Shown: one piece after another, positions 8,583-16,725 of the stretch
Layout: every line of letters starts with the position of its first letter
Position numbering within the stretch: position 1 is the first letter of the stretch
Origin: Streptomyces sp. Alt3
GTDB taxonomy: Bacteria > Actinomycetota > Actinomycetes > Streptomycetales > Streptomycetaceae
Reading direction: 5' to 3'
DNA: 64,000 bases
Assembly: GCF_030719215.1 (NCBI RefSeq)
Contig: NZ_CP120983.1
Span: forward strand, 5,084,001-5,148,000
Translations under genes and position numbers: made by a program
The notes under the pieces: generated by a model
What the model was told of the DNA's origin: nothing
Databases searched by the model: none
The model's input: only the letters and a program-made list of their open reading frames with translations

Positions 8583-8888
8583 CTATCGCGCGCTGCGGCG
8601 GGTGACCGCCCAGGACGCGGCGGCGACCCCGCCGGCCACGGTGAACACGGCGGGCCAGGCACCGAGCTTCTTGGCCAGGGGGTGCGAGCCGGCGAACGCG
8701 GCGACGTAGGCGACGGTGAGCCCGGTGGCGGCGCGGGCCCCGGCCTGCCGGTTCCACTCGTACGCCGCCACCGACCCGGCGGCGGCCAGGGCGACACCGC
8801 CCAGCGGGCGCTTCCCGGTCCAGCGGGCGATTCCGTAACCGCCGAGGAGACCGCCCGCCGCCACTGCCGCTGCCGGGACCTTCGCCAT
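8583..8888 (-). CDS. Small alanine-rich membrane protein, unknown function
   Basis: 101 residues, MAKVPAAAVAAGGLLGGYGIARWTGKRPLGG..., with about three hydrophobic stretches separated by short basic loops (ARWTGKRP, EWNRQAG, HPLAKKLG) and a basic C-terminus TRRSAR. It resembles small conserved hypothetical membrane proteins of streptomycetes. It lies 131 bases downstream of argG on the same strand and could be co-transcribed. The ATG has a GGTGG-like site upstream. No function is proposed. Confidence 0.7.
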   Translation of the reverse strand: MAKVPAAAVAAGGLLGGYGIARWTGKRPLGGVALAAAGSVAAYEWNRQAGARAATGLTVAYVAAFAGSHPLAKKLGAWPAVFTVAGGVAAASWAVTRRSAR

Positions 8889-9019
8889 TGCCGCCACCTT
8901 CGCTTTCCTGCCTGTGCGCCGGCGTGTCCGCCGTGCCTGCCGGTGCGCCGACGTGTCCGTCGTGCGTCCTCGGATTCCGAGGATACGGATCCGTGTCGGC
9001 GTACCGGCCGGGGCACCCG

Positions 9020-10468
9020 TCAGTCGGTGCCGAACTCCATCGCGGCGCGGTCCAGCAGCTCGTCGTCGCCGGAGACCTCGCCGCGCGAGGCGATGGCCTG
9101 GGCGCCGCCTTCCGGCATGGCACCGATCAGACCGGTCGCCGCCGCCTGGGCCGCGCCGATCAGTGAGGGCTGGGCAGCGCCGACGAGGCCCAGGCCGGCG
9201 AACTGCTCCAGGCGGGCGCGCGAGTCGGCGATGTCGAGGTTGCGCATGGTGAGCTGGCCGATGCGGTCCACGGGGCCGAACGCCGAGTCCTCGGTGCGCT
9301 CCATCGACAGCTTGTCGGGGTGGTAGCTGAACGCGGGGCCGGTGGTGTTCAGGATCGAGTAGTCCTCGCCGCGACGCAGCCGCAGCGTGACCTCGCCGGT
9401 GACGGCCGAGCCGACCCAGCGCTGAAGCGACTCGCGGACCATCAGCGCCTGCGGGTCCAGCCAGCGGCCCTCGTACATCAGCCGCCCGAGGCGGCGGCCC
9501 TCGCTGTGGTAGTGGGCGAGGGTGTCCTCGTTGTGGATCGCGTTGACGAGGCGCTCGTAGGCGGCGTGCAGGAGGGCCAGGCCGGGCGCCTCGTAGATGC
9601 CGCGGCTCTTCGCCTCGATGATGCGGTTCTCGATCTGGTCCGACATGCCCAGGCCGTGCCGGCCGCCGATCGCGTTGGCCTCCATCACCAGGTCGACGGC
9701 GGAGGCGAACGGCTTGCCGTTGATCGTGACCGGGCGGCCCTGGTCGAAGCCGATCGTGACGTCCTCGGTGGCGATCTCGACCGAGGGGTCCCAGAACCGG
9801 ACGCCCATGATCGGGTCGACGGTCTCCACACCGGTGTCGAGGTGCTCCAGCGTCTTCGCCTCGTGGGTGGCGCCCCAGATGTTGGCGTCGGTCGAGTACG
9901 CCTTCTCGGTGCTGTCGCGGTAGGGCAGCCCGTGGGCCACCAGCCACTCCGACATCTCCTTGCGGCCGCCCAGCTCGGTGACGAAGTCGGCGTCGAGCCA
10001 CGGCTTGTAGATGCGCAGGTGCGGGTTGGCAAGGAGGCCGTAGCGGTAGAACCGCTCGATGTCGTTGCCCTTGAAGGTGGAGCCGTCGCCCCAGATCTGT
10101 ACGTCGTCCTCGAGCATCGCCCGCACCAGCAGGGTGCCGGTCACGGCGCGGCCCAGCGGCGTGGTGTTGAAGTAGGCACGGCCGCCCGAGCGGATGTGGA
10201 ACGCGCCGCAGGCGAGCGCTGCCAGGCCCTCCTCGACCAGTGCCGCTCGGCAGTCGACCAGGCGCGCGATCTCGGCGCCGTAGGCCTTCGCGCGGCCGGG
10301 CACCGAGGCGATGTCGGGCTCGTCGTACTGGCCGATGTCGGCGGTGTAGGTGCACGGGACGGCACCCTTGTCGCGCATCCACGCGACCGCGACCGAGGTG
10401 TCGAGGCCGCCGGAGAAGGCGATGCCGACGCGCTCGCCGGTGGGCAGGGAGGTGAGGACCTTAGACAT
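9020..10468 (-). CDS. argG: Argininosuccinate synthase
   Basis: Joins citrulline and aspartate with ATP in the penultimate step of arginine synthesis; cytoplasmic. 482 residues. The N-terminal PP-loop is GIAFSGGLDTSVAVAWM, followed by CTYTADIGQYDEPD, ARLVDCRAALVEEG and, in the middle, WGDGSTFKGNDIERF and STDANIWGATHEAKTLE. Length and sequence place it in the longer E. coli-like ArgG subfamily rather than the roughly 400-residue type found in arginine clusters. It stands alone, away from other arginine genes. ATG 10468 lacks a good ribosome binding site; TGCATA motifs upstream may be ArgR sites. Confidence 0.95.
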   Translation of the reverse strand: MSKVLTSLPTGERVGIAFSGGLDTSVAVAWMRDKGAVPCTYTADIGQYDEPDIASVPGRAKAYGAEIARLVDCRAALVEEGLAALACGAFHIRSGGRAYFNTTPLGRAVTGTLLVRAMLEDDVQIWGDGSTFKGNDIERFYRYGLLANPHLRIYKPWLDADFVTELGGRKEMSEWLVAHGLPYRDSTEKAYSTDANIWGATHEAKTLEHLDTGVETVDPIMGVRFWDPSVEIATEDVTIGFDQGRPVTINGKPFASAVDLVMEANAIGGRHGLGMSDQIENRIIEAKSRGIYEAPGLALLHAAYERLVNAIHNEDTLAHYHSEGRRLGRLMYEGRWLDPQALMVRESLQRWVGSAVTGEVTLRLRRGEDYSILNTTGPAFSYHPDKLSMERTEDSAFGPVDRIGQLTMRNLDIADSRARLEQFAGLGLVGAAQPSLIGAAQAAATGLIGAMPEGGAQAIASRGEVSGDDELLDRAAMEFGTD

Positions 10469-10475
10469 AGGAAGA

Positions 10476-10502
10476 GTATGCACTCGCTCGCATGTATATG
10501 CA
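10476..10502 (-). promoter_or_regulatory. Candidate arginine repressor (ARG box) region upstream of argG
   Basis: On the argG strand the motifs TGCATATACATG and GTGCATAC are separated by about seven bases, 8-35 bases before the start codon. Streptomyces ARG boxes are imperfect repeats built on TGCATA. The match is by eye and not scored. Confidence 0.4.
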
Positions 10503-10552
10503 AATGCCGTCATGGGGAGGTGTGCCCGCCGGATCGGGCACCCCGGAGCGCC

Positions 10553-10598
10553 GGGGTGCACAAGCGTTTACCCTGTGGGGTGAACGCTTGTGCACCCC
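10553..10598. promoter_or_regulatory. 46-bp palindrome upstream of MFS/TetR pair, candidate operator
   Basis: Two 21-base arms (10553-10573 and 10578-10598) match at 20 of 21 positions around the four-base centre TGTG; the core is AAGCGTTTACCC / GGGTGAACGCTT. It ends 25 bases before the MFS start. Symmetry and position suit an operator for the TetR encoded downstream. The left arm can instead pair with GCACCCCGG just upstream, giving mutually exclusive hairpins in RNA. Confidence 0.6.
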
Positions 10599-10623
10599 AC
10601 CTCTTCCCGTGTACGGAGCCCCG

Positions 10624-12525
10624 ATGACCGCACCCGCACCGGCCGCCGCCCCGCACCACCCACGCCTCGCCACCGGCGTCCTCGCCTTCTGCGGAGTCGT
10701 GGTCGCGATCATGCAGACGATCGTCGTCCCGCTGCTCCCGCACATACCGGACCTCACCGGCGCCACCCCCGAGGCCGCCAGCTGGCTGGTCACCGTCACC
10801 CTCCTCACCGGTGCGGTGTTCACCCCCGTCCTGGGCCGGGTCGGCGACATGTACGGCAAGCGCCGGGTCCTCATCGCCTCCCTGGGCGTCCTCGTCGTGG
10901 GCTCCGTCCTGTGCGCCGTCAGTTCCCAGATCGGCGTGCTGATCGCCGGCCGGGCCCTCCAGGGCGCGGCCATCGCCGTCGTGCCGCTCGGCATCAGCAT
11001 CCTGCGCGACGAGCTGCCGCCCGAGCGGGTGCTGTCCGCCGTCGCGCTGATGAGCTCCTCGATGGGCATCGGCGCGGCGGTGGGCCTGCCGATCGCGGCC
11101 GTGGTCATCCAGAACTTCGAGTGGCACACCATGTTCTGGGTCTCCGCGGCGATCGGGCTCCTCGACATCGTCCTGGTGCTCCGCTGCGTACCGGAGTCCC
11201 CGATCCGCTCCCGCGGCCGCTTCGACGCGCTCGGCGCGCTCGGCCTCACGGCGACGCTGGTCTGCCTGCTGCTCGCCGTCACCCAGGGCGGCGGCTGGGG
11301 CTGGACCTCGGCGCGTACCCTCGGCCTGCTCGCCGCCTCGGCCGTGATCGCGCTGGTCTGGGGGGCGTACGAACTCCGGGTGCGGACCCCCATGGTCGAT
11401 CTGCGGGTGTCGGCCCGCCCCGCCGTGCTGCTCACCAACATCGCGGCCCTGCTGATCGGCTTCGCGTTCTACGCCAACTCCCTGGTCACCGGCCAGATGG
11501 TGCAGGAGCCGAAGGCCACCGGCTACGGCCTCGGCGCCTCCATCGTCGTCAGCGGGCTGTGCCTGCTGCCGGGCGGCGTCACGATGGTGCTGCTCTCGCC
11601 CGTCTCGGCCCGCATCTCCGGCAGACACGGACCCAGGACCAGCCTGGCGCTGGCCTCCGGGATCATCGCCGTCGGCTACGTGGTGCGGTACTTCACCAGC
11701 CACAGCCTCTGGACGATCATCGCGGGCGCGACCGTCGTGGCGGCGGGCACGGCGATCGCGTACTCCGCGCTCCCGGCGCTGGTGATGCGCGGCGTCCCCG
11801 TCGGTGAGACGGGAGCGGCCAACGGTCTGAACACGCTGATGCGTTCGATCGGCCAGGCGTTCTGCAGCGCCACGGTGGCCGCCGTGCTGGCCAACATGAC
11901 CTTCCTGGCCGCCGGGCGCCCGGCTCCGACGCTGGGCGCCTACCGGCTGGTCTTCCTCATCGCCGCGGGCGCGGCCCTGCTCGCCCTCGCGGTGACGCTG
12001 TGCCTCCCCTCCGAACGCGCCGGCACGGGTACGGTCGGGGGAGACGCAGGAGCAGCGGCCGTACGCGGACGATGCCGATCCAGGAGGGCGCTTGACCGCC
12101 AGAGCCACCGCAGCGACGGCACCGGCCGCGGCTCCCGGCGCGTCCGCGACGGGCCGGGACGCGATCCTCCTCGCCGCGCGCCGGGCCTTCACGCAGCGTC
12201 CGTACGCGGAGGTGACGATCCGGGGCATCGCCGCCGACGCCGGGGTCAGCGCTTCCCTCGTGGTGAAGCACTTCGGCCGCAAGGAGCAACTCTTCAACAC
12301 CGTCGCCGACTTCGGTCCGGCCGCCGAGGAGCTCTTCGACGCCCCGCTCGACGGTCTCGGCCGTCACATGGTGCTGACGCTCGTACGCCGGCGCAGGGAA
12401 CAGAAGGGCGACCCCCTGCTGCGGGTCGTCTTCTCCCTCGGCAACCACGACGAACGCTCCCTGCTCCGCGACCGCTTCCACGAGCAGGTGACCGCACGGC
12501 TGACGGCCCGCCTCCCCGGCCGTGA
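10624..12525 (+). CDS. MFS drug efflux transporter with unusual C-terminal read-through
   Basis: Proton-coupled multidrug exporter of the EmrB/QacA type. About 465 residues form a typical transporter: loop 2-3 motif GRVGDMYGKRRVLI, motif C-like SMGIGAAVGLPIAA, and twelve or more hydrophobic segments ending LAVTLCLPSERAG. After about 12030 the frame stays open for 150 more codons but turns into Arg/Ser/Gly-rich sequence lying out of frame over the TetR gene. One extra base between 12000 and 12090 would instead stop it at TGA 12093, overlapping the TTG of tetR. Either a frameshift or a genuine 434-bp overlap is present; only the part up to about 12030 should be trusted. ATG has CGGAG seven bases upstream. 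Confidence 0.8.
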   Translation: MTAPAPAAAPHHPRLATGVLAFCGVVVAIMQTIVVPLLPHIPDLTGATPEAASWLVTVTLLTGAVFTPVLGRVGDMYGKRRVLIASLGVLVVGSVLCAVSSQIGVLIAGRALQGAAIAVVPLGISILRDELPPERVLSAVALMSSSMGIGAAVGLPIAAVVIQNFEWHTMFWVSAAIGLLDIVLVLRCVPESPIRSRGRFDALGALGLTATLVCLLLAVTQGGGWGWTSARTLGLLAASAVIALVWGAYELRVRTPMVDLRVSARPAVLLTNIAALLIGFAFYANSLVTGQMVQEPKATGYGLGASIVVSGLCLLPGGVTMVLLSPVSARISGRHGPRTSLALASGIIAVGYVVRYFTSHSLWTIIAGATVVAAGTAIAYSALPALVMRGVPVGETGAANGLNTLMRSIGQAFCSATVAAVLANMTFLAAGRPAPTLGAYRLVFLIAAGAALLALAVTLCLPSERAGTGTVGGDAGAAAVRGRCRSRRALDRQSHRSDGTGRGSRRVRDGPGRDPPRRAPGLHAASVRGGDDPGHRRRRRGQRFPRGEALRPQGATLQHRRRLRSGRRGALRRPARRSRPSHGADARTPAQGTEGRPPAAGRLLPRQPRRTLPAPRPLPRAGDRTADGPPPRP

Positions 12526-12676
12526 ACCCGCCCTGCGTGCCGAGCTGATCGCCGGCCAGCTCATCGGCCTGGGCGCCACCCTGAGCCTCCACCGCGAGGG
12601 GGCGGGCTCCCTCGCGACGCCGGAGCACCTCGCGGACCTCTACGCCCCCGCGATGCAGGCTCTGGTGGCGGGCTGA
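12092..12676 (+). CDS. TetR family regulator
   Basis: 194 residues, with an N-terminal helix-turn-helix (AILLAARRAFTQRPYAEVTIRGIAADAGVSASLVVKHFGRKEQLF) and a C-terminal ligand domain. The TTG start is supported by AGGAGG four to five bases upstream and by the absence of a better codon. It is downstream of and probably coupled to the MFS transporter, so it likely represses that efflux gene through the palindrome at 10553-10598. The inducer is unknown. Confidence 0.9.
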   Translation: MTARATAATAPAAAPGASATGRDAILLAARRAFTQRPYAEVTIRGIAADAGVSASLVVKHFGRKEQLFNTVADFGPAAEELFDAPLDGLGRHMVLTLVRRRREQKGDPLLRVVFSLGNHDERSLLRDRFHEQVTARLTARLPGREPALRAELIAGQLIGLGATLSLHREGAGSLATPEHLADLYAPAMQALVAG

Positions 12677-12724
12677 TCCACCGGTAGCGGTAGGGTCCGG
12701 TCCTGAAGCGACGAGGGGGGCCTC

Positions 12725-13258
12725 ATGTTGATCCGTACCGGCCTGCGTGCCGTGATTCCGGCCGCGGTACTGGCGGCGTTCCTGGTGGGCTGCAGTGCGG
12801 CTACCACCACCGACGGCCCGGGGGGCGACGTCCCGTACGTGGACCCCTCCGCGGCGGTCGCGGCGGCGGCGGAGGCCGACGGGGCGTCCCCGATGGCCAC
12901 GCCCTCACCGACGCCCACGCTCGTCATCCAGGAGGATCCGAGCGCGCCGGAACTCGTCCGCGACGCCTTCGCCGGGCTCCAGGCCACCTACCAGGACGGC
13001 TGCACCCCCGGGGACGGGAACTGCGCCTACTTCCTGGGCCGGGTCAACGACGAGCTGAACCGTCTCGACAAGGCGATGAAGGCCGACAAGAAGGGTCCGG
13101 GTCACTTCGCGGAGCCCGTCGCCTGGATCGGCACGCTGCGCACGACACTGGACGGCGACGTGTCCACACCCAACCTGGAGAAGCACCGCACCGAGCTGAC
13201 CGGCACCCGGGACCGCATCAACACCTGGATGCAGGGGCACCCGGAGGACTACCGCTGA
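12725..13258 (+). CDS. Putative lipoprotein, unknown function
   Basis: 177 residues with a signal peptide and lipobox LVGC at about 18-21 (MLIRTGLRAVIPAAVLAAFLVGCSAA), then a low-complexity Ala/Pro linker and a charged helical domain with a single Cys pair (DGCTPGDGNCAYF). The ATG has GAGGGGGG upstream. The stop codon lies in the first unit of a 27-bp tandem duplication. No function is recognised. Confidence 0.8.
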   Translation: MLIRTGLRAVIPAAVLAAFLVGCSAATTTDGPGGDVPYVDPSAAVAAAAEADGASPMATPSPTPTLVIQEDPSAPELVRDAFAGLQATYQDGCTPGDGNCAYFLGRVNDELNRLDKAMKADKKGPGHFAEPVAWIGTLRTTLDGDVSTPNLEKHRTELTGTRDRINTWMQGHPEDYR

Positions 13259-13306
13259 CACCTGCGGAGGATCACACCCCGCTGACACCTGCGAAGGATC
13301 ACACCC
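13253..13306 (+). repeat. Two tandem 27-bp units with one mismatch
   Basis: The unit beginning CGCTGACACCTGCG occurs at 13253-13279 and 13280-13306. It covers the stop codons of both the lipoprotein gene and the converging DeoR gene, so the duplication occurred at the gene junction. Confidence 0.85.
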
Positions 13307-14078
13307 GAAGGACGTCGATCCCCAGGCCGGTGAACTCCTCGACGACGTCCTCGGGGGCGTCCCGGTCCGTGACCAGCACCGACACCGCGCTCGTCTCGCA
13401 GACCTGGGCGAAGGCGCGGCGGCCGAGCTTGGAGGAGTCGGCCACCACCACGACCGTGCCCGCGCACTCGGCGAGGGCACGGTTGGCGCCGGCCTCGGAC
13501 TCGTCGTGCGTGGCCGCGCCGAACCGGGCGTGCACGGCGTCCACGCCGAGGATCGTGTAGTCCAGGGCGAGGGTGCGCAGTACGGAGTCGACCAGCGGGC
13601 CCACGAGTTCGTACGAGTTCGGCCGGGCGACCCCGCCGGTGACGACGATCTTCACCTGGGGGCGGACCGCCAGCTCGTTGGCGATGTTGATCGCGTTGGT
13701 CACCACTGTCAGCGCCACGCCGCCGCCCGAGGGCTCCGGCCGCAGCGCCAGCTCCCTGGCGACCTCGGAGGTCGTCGTGCCGCCGTTGAGCCCCACCGTG
13801 GAGCCGGTCGGGATCAGCTCGGCCGCGGCCTTCGCGATGCGCTGCTTCTCGTCGGCCCTGCGGGCCGCCTTGTAGCGCAGCGGCAGGTCGTAGGCGACGG
13901 TGCTCACGACGGCCCCGCCCCGGGTGCGGGTCAGCAGGTTCTGCCGGGCCAGCTCGTCCAGGTCGCGGCGGACGGTGGCCGCGGAACAGCCGAGCTGCTC
14001 GGCGGCGTCGAGTACGTCGATCTGACCCTGGTTGCCGAGGATCTCCAGCAGCCGGGTCCATCGTGTGTGTGCCGCCAC
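13299..14078 (-). CDS. DeoR family regulator
   Basis: 259 residues. The N-terminal winged helix-turn-helix is TRWTRLLEILGNQGQIDVLDAAEQLGCSAATVRRDLDELARQNLLTRTRGGAV, followed by a sugar-phosphate-binding DeoRC domain (GSTVGLNGGTTTSEVARELA, TNAINIANELA, GPLVDSVLRTLALDYTILGVDAV). The GTG start is preceded by a perfect AGGAGG at five bases. It lies 26 bases downstream of the aldolase gene on the same strand, forming an operon; it most likely represses that operon and responds to a phosphorylated sugar. Confidence 0.92.
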   Translation of the reverse strand: MAAHTRWTRLLEILGNQGQIDVLDAAEQLGCSAATVRRDLDELARQNLLTRTRGGAVVSTVAYDLPLRYKAARRADEKQRIAKAAAELIPTGSTVGLNGGTTTSEVARELALRPEPSGGGVALTVVTNAINIANELAVRPQVKIVVTGGVARPNSYELVGPLVDSVLRTLALDYTILGVDAVHARFGAATHDESEAGANRALAECAGTVVVVADSSKLGRRAFAQVCETSAVSVLVTDRDAPEDVVEEFTGLGIDVLRV

Positions 14079-14104
14079 CTGGTCCTCCTCGCTCGCAGTG
14101 AACC

Positions 14105-14947
14105 CTATCGCCCGGGCCGGGCCAGGACGTCCAGCAGGCGTGCCACCTCCGCGGCGACCGCGTCGCGGGCCGGCCCGAGGTATCTGCGGGGGTCGGCCGC
14201 CTCGGTGTGTGCGTCCAGATAGGTGCGGACGGCCCGGGTGAACAGCTTGTTCAGGTGCGTGGAGATGTTGACCTTCGTCATGCCGGCGTGGACCGCCGCG
14301 GCGAGACCCTTGTCGCCGACGCCCGAGGAGCCGTGCAGCACCAGCGGGACCCCCACCGCGTCGCGCAGCCGGGAGATGAGCGCGAGGTCCAGGACGGCGT
14401 CGCGGGTGAGCATCGCGTGCGAACTGCCGACGGCCACGGCGAGGGCGTCGACCGCGGTGGCCTCGACGAACGCCCTGGCCTCGTCCGGGTCGGTGCGCAC
14501 CCCCGGGGCGTGGGCGCCGTCCTTGCCGCCGATCTCCCCGAGCTCCGCCTCCACCCACACGCCGTGGCTGTGGCAGTAGGCGGTGATATCGCGGGTCGCG
14601 GCGACGTTGTCGGCGTAGGGGAGCGCCGACGCGTCGAACATGACGGAGGTGAAGCCGAGCTGCACGGCCTCGCGCACCAGGTCGGCGGACTCCGCGTGGT
14701 CGAGGTGCACGGCCACCGGTACGCCCGCGGCCCGCGCGACGGCCAGCGAGGCGAGCCCGATGGGTTCGAGGCCGCCGTGGTAGCGGGCGGTGTTCTCACT
14801 GACCTGCAGGATCACCGGCAGTCCGGCGGACTGCGCCCCGTTCGCGATGGCCTGCGCGTGTTCGATCTGCACGACGTTGAAGGCCCCGACGCCGGTCGCG
14901 CCGGACCGTGCTCCGTCGGTGATCTCGCCGGTGGATATGAGCGGCAT
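14105..14947 (-). CDS. Class II ketose-bisphosphate aldolase (GatY/KbaY-like)
   Basis: 280 residues. Zinc-dependent aldolase splitting a ketose 1,6-bisphosphate into glycerone phosphate and an aldehyde. Key features: GVGAFNVVQIEHAQAI near the start, VAVHLDHAESADLVREAVQLGFTSVMFDASALPYADN with zinc-binding His and the DHA motif, EAELGEIGGKDG, VGSSH, LVLHGSSGVG and KVNISTHLN. Whether the natural substrate is tagatose- or fructose-bisphosphate cannot be decided. ATG 14947 has AAGGA five bases upstream. No sugar kinase or isomerase is adjacent. Upstream GAGCA repeats (about 14987-15006) might be DeoR sites. Confidence 0.9.
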   Translation of the reverse strand: MPLISTGEITDGARSGATGVGAFNVVQIEHAQAIANGAQSAGLPVILQVSENTARYHGGLEPIGLASLAVARAAGVPVAVHLDHAESADLVREAVQLGFTSVMFDASALPYADNVAATRDITAYCHSHGVWVEAELGEIGGKDGAHAPGVRTDPDEARAFVEATAVDALAVAVGSSHAMLTRDAVLDLALISRLRDAVGVPLVLHGSSGVGDKGLAAAVHAGMTKVNISTHLNKLFTRAVRTYLDAHTEAADPRRYLGPARDAVAAEVARLLDVLARPGR

Positions 14948-15198
14948 GGGCGTCCTTCGCGGGTGCGGGTTGCGTGAACCCAGGCGAATGGTGCTCGAAG
15001 TTGCTCATTTATAGCTTGTTTGAAGCAGATTGGAAAAGAGCGTTCTTGCTGTCCGTGCGGTCGTGAAGGTGCGGTCCGCGCGCTCTCGGTCCTCTCTCGC
15101 GCCGGGGGTTGGCTGATTAACTCCCCCTGACAGGTCGGAGGTTGTACTTGGATGGCGATCACACACGCGTTCCACGACGACCTTGCGAGGGTTGATCC

Positions 15199-16134
15199 AT
15201 GCCGAACGGAATCGTCCGACTCCACCGCCTCGGAGCGGCGTTGGTGATGAGCGGTCTCCTGTCCGCCCTGTCCGCAGTCCCCGCGACGGCGGCCGAACCG
15301 TCCGCCGCTCCGTCGGCCTCGACCTCGGTCGTCTCCTGGGGCGGGAACAACGACTGGAGCGAGGGCACGGTCCCCGCCGAGGCGCAGTCGGGGGTCGACG
15401 CGATCGCCGGCGGTTACTTCCATGGGCTGGCCCTGAAGGACGGCCGGGTTCTGGGCTGGGGAACGAACTTCGACGGTCAGCTGACGATGCCCGCCGAGAC
15501 GCAGTCCGGCGTGGACGCGATCGCGGCAGGCAACGATCACAGCCTGGCGCTCAAGGACGGCGAGGTCATCGCCTGGGGCAGCAACGAGTACGGCCAGACG
15601 ACCGTGCCCGCCGAGGCCCGGTCCGGTGTCGACGCGATAGCGGCCGGAGCCTGGGTGAGTCTGGCGCTGAAGGACGGGAAGGTGATCGTGTTCGGGCAGC
15701 ACAGTGCGGAACAGTCGACCGTGCCCGCCGAGGCCCAGTCGGGCGTCACCGCGCTGGACGGAGGCGTCTACACCGCGCTCGCCGTGAAGAACGGCGGGGT
15801 GATCGCCTGGGGCGACAACTACTTCGGCCAGACCACGGTGCCCGCCGAGGCGCAGTCCGGTGTGGACGACGTCGCCGCCGGCATCTTCCACAGCCTGGCG
15901 CTCAAGGACGGCAAGGTCATCGCCTGGGGCGACAACCGTTACAACCAGACCACCGTGCCCACCGAGGCCCGGTCCGGAGTCTCGGCGATCTCCGCCGGCG
16001 AGTGGTACAGCCTGGCGCTGAAGAACGGCAAGGTCATCGCCTGGGGCAGCGGGCGGACGGCTCCGAGCTCCGTGCAGTCGGGTGTCACCTCCATCGAGGC
16101 GGGTCCGAACTCGGCCTACGCCCTCAAGGGCTGA
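15199..16134 (+). CDS. Secreted seven-blade RCC1-like propeller protein
   Basis: 311 residues. A signal peptide (LGAALVMSGLLSALSAVPATAA) is followed by seven consecutive repeats of about 39 residues, each built as VIAWGxNxxGQTTVPAEAxSGVDAIAAGxxHSLALKDGK; the last is shortened. Seven blades would close a complete beta-propeller, as in eukaryotic RCC1 but with shorter blades. The repeats are also highly alike at DNA level, implying recent duplication or homogenisation. It is presumably extracellular and its ligand is unknown. The ATG has GAGGG eight bases upstream. It overlaps the converging Excalibur gene by 19 bases. Confidence 0.88.
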   Translation: MPNGIVRLHRLGAALVMSGLLSALSAVPATAAEPSAAPSASTSVVSWGGNNDWSEGTVPAEAQSGVDAIAGGYFHGLALKDGRVLGWGTNFDGQLTMPAETQSGVDAIAAGNDHSLALKDGEVIAWGSNEYGQTTVPAEARSGVDAIAAGAWVSLALKDGKVIVFGQHSAEQSTVPAEAQSGVTALDGGVYTALAVKNGGVIAWGDNYFGQTTVPAEAQSGVDDVAAGIFHSLALKDGKVIAWGDNRYNQTTVPTEARSGVSAISAGEWYSLALKNGKVIAWGSGRTAPSSVQSGVTSIEAGPNSAYALKG

Positions 16135-16592
16135 CGGAGCGCAGGTCCAGGGCGGAAGCAGCCGCCTCCGGTGATTCCGGAGGCGGCTGCGCAGATATCG
16201 GCGGGAGCGGTGGCCTGTTCGCAGGCGACCCCGTCGCCGTCCCGGTCCAGGTGGGCGGCGTAACCAGGCTCACCGCGCCGGACGGGCGCAGCACCGGCGG
16301 CCCGTGTCGCGTGGCAGTTCTCGTAGTACACGGACGGCTCGGCGGGCTTCGTGGCCTTCACCTCGGGAGCCGGCGCGACCGTGGGGGTCGGCGTGGGCGT
16401 CGGGGTGGGTGTGGGAGTCGGCTCGGAGACGGTGATCCGCACGACGGCACTGTCGTCCGCCGGACCCTTGCTCCTGCCCTTCAGGGCCACCTCGTAGGTG
16501 AACTCGTCCTCGCCCGCGTACTCGTCGGTGGGGGTGTAGACGAAGGCCCCGCCCTCGACCGTGACGGTGCCGTGCGCGGCCGGGCCCTCCAC
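16116..16592 (-). CDS. Excalibur calcium-binding domain protein, probably a 5'-truncated remnant
   Basis: 158 residues from a GTG. The N-terminal part is half of a cadherin/Big-like domain (HGTVTVEGGAFVYTPTDEYAGEDEFTYEV), then a (Thr-Pro) repeat linker, then an Excalibur domain with YYENCHATRAAG...HLDRDGDGVACE, including the DxDxDG calcium loop. Such proteins are normally exported, but no signal peptide exists here and an in-frame TAG lies about ten codons upstream of the GTG, with coding-like sequence (SKNPPVGAA) continuing before it. The gene is most likely decayed at its 5' end. Confidence 0.6.
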   Translation of the reverse strand: MEGPAAHGTVTVEGGAFVYTPTDEYAGEDEFTYEVALKGRSKGPADDSAVVRITVSEPTPTPTPTPTPTPTVAPAPEVKATKPAEPSVYYENCHATRAAGAAPVRRGEPGYAAHLDRDGDGVACEQATAPADICAAASGITGGGCFRPGPALRQPLRA

Positions 16593-16725
16593 GGTCAGGC
16601 CGTACTAGGCCGCCCCCACCGGCGGATTCTTCGACGCGGCCGGCCCCGCCGCCTGGTGACCTCCTGCGCCGGGCCGGGCGCTATTTCGATGGCCCGGAGC
16701 GCGGATGCGCCCGTACGGTGCGCGC

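Noticed and set aside
16360..16440. GTGGGG/GTCGG tandem pattern considered as a regulatory repeat
   Set aside because: It encodes the Thr-Pro linker of the Excalibur protein on the minus strand.
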